From the NCBI GenBank assembly GCA_020848015.1, contig JADLBA010000069.1, positions 1 through 10,374 of the forward strand: a stretch of 10,374 bases of DNA, written 5' to 3'. Position 1 is the stretch's first letter; every line of letters begins with the position of its first letter. The notes below the pieces were generated by a model, which saw only the letters and a program-made list of their open reading frames with translations, did not search any database and was not told the DNA's origin. The DNA is from Crocinitomicaceae bacterium (GTDB lineage Bacteria; Bacteroidota; Bacteroidia; Flavobacteriales_D; Sanyastnellaceae). The translations under genes were made by a program, and so were the position numbers. Below, piece by piece: positions 6,243 through 10,374 of the stretch.

Positions 6243-7055
6243 ATGTCGAAGGTTGTATTAGTAACTGGAGCCAGCTCCGGCATTGGCAAAGCAGTAGCGG
6301 TGCACTTGAGATCATCCGGTTATAGGGTATTTGGCACCGGGCGCAAGGTAAATACCGGTGATATTATCAATGGTTTTGAAATGGTTCGCCTCGATGTTAC
6401 CGATGAGGCATCAATCACCTTGGGGATTGATTATATCCTCTCAAAAACAGGTGGAAAACTTCATGCATTGGTCAACAATGCCGGGTTGGGAATGGTAGGT
6501 CCCATAGAAAATATTTCAAATGAGGAAGTCAATGAAATCTTCCGGACAAATGTTTTTGGAGTCTTGAATATGTGCCGGGCGTGTATCCCTGTATTGAGGC
6601 GCGTTGGAGGAGGACATATCATAAATATCACCTCTCTCGCCGGTGTAATAGGGCTTCCATTCCGGGGAATATACAGCGCCAGTAAATTCGCAGTCGAGGG
6701 ATTCACCGAGTCGCTGAGTCAGGAACTCCATCAATTCAATATCAGAGTAAGTATTGTACAACCCGGAGATTTTAGGACAAATATCAATGCTACCCGGTAT
6801 GTAGCCTCCTTTGTTGACGAGTCGGTCTATGGCCGCCAAAGTACCGACATACTTGCACAAGTGAGCCGCGAAGTTGATGAAGCTCCTACTCCCGAAGCAG
6901 TGGGGCAAATGGTTGGGCATATCCTTTCACTCTCTTCACCACGACTGAGGTACAAAGTGGCTTCACCACTCCAGAAAATAAGCGTTCTCATTAAACGAAT
7001 ATCACCCGACCGGTGGTTTGAAAAATTAGTGATGAAAAGGTACAAGTTGAAATGA
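6243..7055 (+). CDS. Short-chain dehydrogenase/reductase (classical SDR)
   Basis: This 270-residue cytosolic oxidoreductase should reduce or oxidise a carbonyl/alcohol group with a nicotinamide cofactor. All hallmarks of a classical SDR are present. The glycine-rich cofactor loop TGASSGIG is at 8-15, the DV pair at 51-52, and NNAG at 78-81. The active-site residues are N103, S131, Y144 and K148 (YSASK), and a PG motif lies at 174-175. Arg34 after the second strand suggests NADP(H) preference (inference). Length and the C-terminal tail fit the broad group that includes 17-beta-hydroxysteroid- and retinol-dehydrogenase-like enzymes; the substrate cannot be named. The ATG at 6243 was chosen because the Rossmann strand follows at once; a GTG at 6219 would add eight residues. 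The TGA abuts the stop codon of the convergent neighbour with no gap. Confidence 0.93.
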   Translation: MSKVVLVTGASSGIGKAVAVHLRSSGYRVFGTGRKVNTGDIINGFEMVRLDVTDEASITLGIDYILSKTGGKLHALVNNAGLGMVGPIENISNEEVNEIFRTNVFGVLNMCRACIPVLRRVGGGHIINITSLAGVIGLPFRGIYSASKFAVEGFTESLSQELHQFNIRVSIVQPGDFRTNINATRYVASFVDESVYGRQSTDILAQVSREVDEAPTPEAVGQMVGHILSLSSPRLRYKVASPLQKISVLIKRISPDRWFEKLVMKRYKLK

Positions 7056-8162
7056 TCAATCGTTCCAATCGGCAATAAAGACATTGGTATCTCTTGTTCT
7101 TCCATTGTGACGGTTGCTGCACCATACCAACTTTTTTCCATCAGGAGAAAAAACAGGGAAGGAGTCGAACTCCGTATCATACGTTACCTGTTCGAGTCCT
7201 GTTCCATCAAGATGAACCATGTATAGATTAAACGGAAATCCCTTTTCACTTTTATAGTTACTGCAAAAAATAATTCTATTTCCATCCGGTGTAAAAGCGG
7301 GTGCCCAATTTGCTTTGCCGAGAGTGGTTACACGGTGCGCAACCGTTCCGTCTGCATTCGCAACCCATATTTCGAGTTGTGTCGGCTCTACAAGATTTTG
7401 TTCCAATAACGACCTGTACGAATTTAACTCTTCTGTTGTCGTCGGCCTCGAAGCCCGCCAAACTATTTTAGAACCATCCGGAGAAAAGCATGCGCCGCCA
7501 TCGTATCCGGGAGTATCGGTAATTTTCTTTAGATTACTTCCATCAATATTCATGGTATATAACTCAAGGTCACCACTTCTGAGGCTTGTAAAAACGATCT
7601 TGTCCCCTTTAGGGCTAACGGTAGCCTCAGCATCGTAACGCGGAGAATCGGTAAGTCTATTTACAATCGTTCCGTTGAGGTTAGCCTCCACAATATCATA
7701 GCTCTCGTATAATGGCCACACATAGCGCCCACTATGCTTCACCTCTTGCGGGCATGAGTCGCTCGCAAAATGAGTGGTGGCGTAAAGGACAGTGCTATCA
7801 CCGGGCATGAACCAGCTACAGGTGGTTCTCCCCTTTCCGGTAGAGACTAACCGGAAGCCCATGCTATCCTGCTTTGTGTATGGATCGAGTATGAAGATCT
7901 GATCACATCCCACCCCCCATGCCCGGTTATCACTTTGAAAAATCAGATGACTGCCGTCAAAACTCCAGTATGCTTCTGCATTGTTTCCTCCATAGGTAAG
8001 CTGCCGGATATTTGCGAGGTGTTTTTCTCCATCATACATTATTGAACCAGCTATGGAATCATAGCTCTGAACACTATTTTTTTGTTTTTTAACTGAGGCA
8101 TTGTGCGTGCCGCAGGAACAGCCAAGCCATACAGGCAGGAGCAGAAAAAAAATATTTTTCAT
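7056..8162 (-). CDS. TolB-like beta-propeller lipoprotein
   Basis: This is a 368-residue exported protein. The signal peptide runs to about residue 14, and C15 in WLGC is the likely lipidated cysteine, although Trp at -3 is unusual in a lipobox. The rest is made of WD40-like (PD40) repeats with the TolB signature SPDG or close variants: WSFDGSHLIF at 66-75, VSPKGDKIVF at 182-191, FSPDGSKIVW at 226-235, FTPDGNRIIF at 290-299 and FSPDGKKLVW at 338-347. Alternating LYTMNIDGSN-type strands complete the blades. Such propellers usually bind proteins or peptides; no catalytic site is visible. This is not the tolB of a Tol-Pal operon. ATG 8162 is preferred over ATG 8171, which would add Met-Phe-Ile. 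The gene diverges from the M28 peptidase gene, which suggests a shared exported role (inference). Confidence 0.85.
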   Translation of the reverse strand: MKNIFFLLLPVWLGCSCGTHNASVKKQKNSVQSYDSIAGSIMYDGEKHLANIRQLTYGGNNAEAYWSFDGSHLIFQSDNRAWGVGCDQIFILDPYTKQDSMGFRLVSTGKGRTTCSWFMPGDSTVLYATTHFASDSCPQEVKHSGRYVWPLYESYDIVEANLNGTIVNRLTDSPRYDAEATVSPKGDKIVFTSLRSGDLELYTMNIDGSNLKKITDTPGYDGGACFSPDGSKIVWRASRPTTTEELNSYRSLLEQNLVEPTQLEIWVANADGTVAHRVTTLGKANWAPAFTPDGNRIIFCSNYKSEKGFPFNLYMVHLDGTGLEQVTYDTEFDSFPVFSPDGKKLVWCSNRHNGRTRDTNVFIADWND

Positions 8163-8174
8163 GATAAACATAAG

Positions 8175-8182
8175 CGAAAATA
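8175..8182 (-). promoter_or_regulatory. Weak -7 element for the propeller lipoprotein gene
   Basis: On the minus strand TATTTTCG matches TAnnTTTG with one mismatch and lies 12 nt before the ATG at 8162, or 3 nt before the alternative ATG at 8171. No -33 element is clear. It faces away from the peptidase promoter candidate in the same 62-nt gap. Confidence 0.25.
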
Positions 8183-8211
8183 ATCTTTTCAGAGAAGTGC
8201 CCAGCTAAATC

Positions 8212-8219
8212 TATCTTTG
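8212..8219 (+). promoter_or_regulatory. Candidate -7 element directly before the M28 peptidase gene
   Basis: TATCTTTG is an exact match to the Bacteroidetes -7 consensus TAnnTTTG and ends only 5 nt before the ATG at 8225. Transcription starting a few bases downstream would give a leaderless or almost leaderless mRNA. No good -33 TTTG is seen around 8185-8195. A GGAAG at 8219-8223 is too close to the ATG to be a normal ribosome binding site. Confidence 0.45.
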
Positions 8220-8224
8220 GAAGA

Positions 8225-9523
8225 ATGAAAACCAAACACAGCATTTCTCTATTATGCGCACTAACAGTTGTTACACTGGTAATAAGTCCTGGATTTTATT
8301 GTTCGAGGGCAAAACTCATCACGAGCGCTGGCATTACCACGCAGATAGAACAAGATGTAAGAGTACTTTCAGCCGATTCACTTGAAGGGCGAGGAACAGG
8401 AACGCCCGGAGAAACCAAAGCCGCTCTATATATTAGCAGGAGATTCCAGCAACTGGGACTAATACCTAAAGGCAACGGCGGCTCCTGGTTTCAGGAGTTT
8501 TCTTTCAAGCCACATCCACCAGTACATCTTCATCAGGAGGGCGACAGCATCAAAATGGGAATGGCTCCTGCCATTGAAATTACTGGGAGAAATGTGTTAG
8601 GATTTATTGATTTCAATGCAGCGCAAACAATAATTATTGGGGCACATTTCGATCATCTTGGCTATGGTGACGAGAACTCGTTATTTCACGGAGGAAAGGC
8701 AATCCACAACGGTGCCGATGATAATGCGAGCGGCGTAGCCTGTCTGCTGGAGCTGGCAAAAAGAATTTCAGAAAAACGTATTGACTACGATCGCAATAAT
8801 TATCTCTTCATCGCTTTCAGTGGTGAAGAAAAAGGATTGTGGGGCAGTAACTATTTCTGTAAAAATCCCACTGTTCCGCTTTCCGGTATTAATTATATGC
8901 TCAATATGGATATGGTAGGCCGGCTGAATACAGAAAAATCATTGGCAGTAAACGGTGTTGGCACTTCCCCTGTATGGATGGAAGTGTTGCCTGGTATTCA
9001 TCGCGACGAAATTACCATAGTCACCACAGAGAGTGGAATAGGGCCGAGTGATCATTCTTCCTTTTATAATTCAGGGATTCCTGCTTTACATTTTTTTACC
9101 GGCCAGCACGGAGATTATCACAAACCTTCTGATGATGCTGATAAAATAAACTATTCGGGGATTCTTTCGGTGACCGGCTTTATTGATGATCTGATCAGGC
9201 AGTTAAACTCAAAAGGAAAACTATTATTTACAAAAACAAAAGACGAAGCCACTCCTTCCGTGGGAGATTTCAAGGTTACTCTGGGCATCATGCCCGACTA
9301 TCTTTTCAGTGGAAGCGGGCTTCGCATAGATGGTGTCCGTGAGACAAGGCCTGCTGCCAATGCAGGAATGAAGCAAGGAGACATCATTATAAAAATCGGT
9401 GACTATTCGGTCACCGATATGAGTTCATATATGAGCTGTCTTGGGAAATTCGAAAAAGGTCAGAAAACGATGGTGGTGATTTTGCGCGAAGGAAAAGAAA
9501 CCCCATTAGAAATAATCTGGTGA
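8225..9523 (+). CDS. M28-family zinc peptidase with C-terminal PDZ domain
   Basis: This 432-residue exported metallopeptidase probably acts as an aminopeptidase in the periplasm or at the cell surface. Residues 1-21 are a signal sequence; C26 lacks a proper lipobox. The M28 domain spans about 40-330. The two-zinc site is complete: H141 in GAHFDHLG, the Asp pair 165-166 in GADDNASG, the E201-E202 pair in FSGEEKG, D229 in NMDMVG and H299 in DYHKPSD. A PDZ domain follows at about 345-432, with GLRIDGVRETRPAANAGM and GDIIIKIGD typical of substrate-binding PDZ modules. There is no PA insert between the start and the zinc site. The next in-frame Met (residue 111) would destroy the domain, so the start at 8225 is firm. 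The gene diverges from the propeller lipoprotein gene and ends 14 nt before a convergent small reading frame. Confidence 0.93.
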   Translation: MKTKHSISLLCALTVVTLVISPGFYCSRAKLITSAGITTQIEQDVRVLSADSLEGRGTGTPGETKAALYISRRFQQLGLIPKGNGGSWFQEFSFKPHPPVHLHQEGDSIKMGMAPAIEITGRNVLGFIDFNAAQTIIIGAHFDHLGYGDENSLFHGGKAIHNGADDNASGVACLLELAKRISEKRIDYDRNNYLFIAFSGEEKGLWGSNYFCKNPTVPLSGINYMLNMDMVGRLNTEKSLAVNGVGTSPVWMEVLPGIHRDEITIVTTESGIGPSDHSSFYNSGIPALHFFTGQHGDYHKPSDDADKINYSGILSVTGFIDDLIRQLNSKGKLLFTKTKDEATPSVGDFKVTLGIMPDYLFSGSGLRIDGVRETRPAANAGMKQGDIIIKIGDYSVTDMSSYMSCLGKFEKGQKTMVVILREGKETPLEIIW

Positions 9524-9537
9524 GGAGAATAAGCTGA

Positions 9538-9720
9538 TTATCCCACCATCCAAGGAGGGAGAAGTCGTTGGCGTTTTGCCTCGGCAAGAATCTGGTTATA
9601 GCTCTGCAATAGTTGTGAGTAGTGAGACGGGAAAATATGCTTCACGCGAGCCATTCGTATCTGAATATCGTTCAGGCTGTTCATAAGCGCGGCCATTTCC
9701 GCATGTTGTTGTGGTGTCAT
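9538..9720 (-). CDS. Possible 60-residue helical protein
   Basis: I do not recognise this short protein. It reads as mostly alpha-helical and soluble: Gln- and Met-rich at the N-terminus (MTPQQHAEMAALMNSLNDIQ), then IRMARVKHIF, a Tyr/Gln-rich helix and a basic end RLLPPWMVG. There is no signal peptide, membrane helix or cysteine. The frame is closed by a stop 15 codons upstream of the ATG, so it is not a remnant of tamB. It lies 95 nt downstream of tamB on the same strand and has no clear ribosome binding site. The sensible amino-acid composition and the lack of any other gene here favour a real gene, but at this length chance is possible. Confidence 0.45.
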   Translation of the reverse strand: MTPQQHAEMAALMNSLNDIQIRMARVKHIFPSHYSQLLQSYNQILAEAKRQRLLPPWMVG

Positions 9721-9815
9721 AGGAACAAGAGTTGGAATGGGGTGAATACGAAAAAGATGAAATCAAGGTTTCAAAACCGTTGTCTATTCGGAAAAGCCAT
9801 TCAGGAATTTCTATT

Positions 9816-10374
9816 CTACAGGCATTTTTGTTTTTTCTTTTCAGAGACAAAAAGTTGCCTGAATCCGCAGGCAAACTGTTCCCAGGAATCAAAGTCTTCT
9901 TGATAGATCACACCCACGCCTTGAGTATAGGGAGATTGTTGGGCTGTTGAAACTGTAAAATCGTTGCTTTGGTTGTAAACCACCAGCCTAATCTTTCCGT
10001 CTTTCGTCATTTTATATTCCAGCCTAAGATCTCCGATGAGGTTTGTTGGCTGTTCATTGGAGGCATTTCCTTTCGAAACACCAAAGTTGCCGCTAACTGA
10101 CAGCTTTTCATCAAAAAGTTGTGTGGAAAGCGCCAGAGCTATTTCTTCATTGCTGATATCATCACCCGGGCGATAATTGAATCCAAGGTTAAAATCGCCG
10201 CTGATCTGGCTGAGCCAGTTAGAAATCTGGCTGGATAACAATTCGCTGCTGTTCGCAGAAGCCACAGAACCTCCGGATGTACTGCGATCGCTGATGATAT
10301 TCGGTGGGCTTACAAATTGGCGCATAACCAGCAGTGAAAATGCCTGCCTGTTTTTTTCCTGTTCCGTACTGATG
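9816..10374 (-). CDS. tamB: TamB-like translocation/assembly module, C-terminal fragment
   Basis: The last 186 codons are present; the frame is open to the right edge, so the gene starts outside. TamB is a large inner-membrane-anchored, periplasm-spanning beta-helical protein linked to outer-membrane biogenesis and lipid transport. The fragment matches the C-terminal (DUF490) domain. EKNRQAFSLLVM comes first. SQISNWLSQISGDFNLGFNY and RPGDDISNEEIALALSTQLF follow, then LSVSGNFGV, NLIGDLRLEYKMTKDGKIRL and SPYTQGVGVIYQEDFDSWEQ near the end. An internal Met at 10325 is not a start, because the upstream residues continue the domain. The final residues after about 10 aromatic/charged positions are lysine-rich and end KKKQKCL. 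The only same-strand neighbour downstream is the 60-residue frame. Confidence 0.88.
   Translation of the reverse strand, partial: ISTEQEKNRQAFSLLVMRQFVSPPNIISDRSTSGGSVASANSSELLSSQISNWLSQISGDFNLGFNYRPGDDISNEEIALALSTQLFDEKLSVSGNFGVSKGNASNEQPTNLIGDLRLEYKMTKDGKIRLVVYNQSNDFTVSTAQQSPYTQGVGVIYQEDFDSWEQFACGFRQLFVSEKKKQKCL

Noticed and set aside
9596..9892. 98-codon minus-strand frame across the end of tamB and the 60-residue frame
   Set aside because: It overlaps the tamB C-terminus in another frame, has a low-complexity Ser/Thr/Cys composition and conflicts with the more protein-like 60-residue frame.
9622..9950. Two plus-strand frames of 72-93 codons opposite tamB
   Set aside because: They are antisense to a recognised tamB domain and have compositions typical of shadow frames.
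1..10374. CRISPR array, insertion sequence, tRNA/rRNA, prophage or defence system
   Set aside because: No regularly spaced repeats, transposase or integrase motifs, terminal inverted repeats or RNA-gene signatures were seen on either strand.

Overview
The window comes from a Bacteroidota (Bacteroidetes) chromosome, probably from the Chitinophagales/Sphingobacteriales side, though that placement is inference. The signs are a Ccm cluster with a cysteine-type CcmE and a very long CcmF, a Bacteroidetes-type TamB C-terminus, A-rich leaders without Shine-Dalgarno sequences, and promoter-like TAnnTTTG elements close to start codons. Base composition is moderate and even. I see no insertion sequence, tRNA, rRNA, CRISPR array or phage gene.

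Positions 1-5435 (+) are the distal part of a cytochrome c maturation operon: the last codons of ccmB, then ccmC, a ccmD-like gene, ccmE, ccmF and a five-helix membrane protein I do not recognise. Spacing is tight: ccmD/ccmE overlap by 4 nt and ccmF/unknown by 14 nt. CcmB and CcmC belong to the part that delivers heme to CcmE across the inner membrane. CcmE carries the heme in the periplasm, and CcmF transfers it to apocytochrome c. Three points stand out. CcmE has a CxxxY heme site instead of HxxxY. CcmC carries an extra periplasmic domain of about 120 residues. The unknown membrane gene sits where ccmG/ccmH lie in the classical operon. Together these suggest a System I*-like maturation machinery.

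Positions 5436-6242 hold a small secreted protein gene behind a candidate promoter, followed by a non-coding stretch of about 300 nt with two weak hairpins and promoter-like sites.

Positions 6243-9523 hold a complete classical short-chain dehydrogenase (+), a TolB-like beta-propeller lipoprotein (-) and an M28 zinc peptidase with a PDZ domain (+). The dehydrogenase and propeller genes converge with no base between their stop codons. The propeller and peptidase genes diverge from a gap of about 62 nt. Both latter products are predicted to be exported, so they may act together on extracytoplasmic peptides or proteins (inference).

Positions 9538-10374 (-) hold a possible 60-residue protein gene and the C-terminal 186 codons of tamB, which runs off the right edge. 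TamB belongs to outer-membrane biogenesis.

Most of the window is conventional Bacteroidetes housekeeping. The parts most worth a second look are the modified Ccm system (CcmC insert, CcmE cysteine, unknown membrane protein, A-run at the ccmF end) and the almost leaderless promoter arrangement at the peptidase gene.
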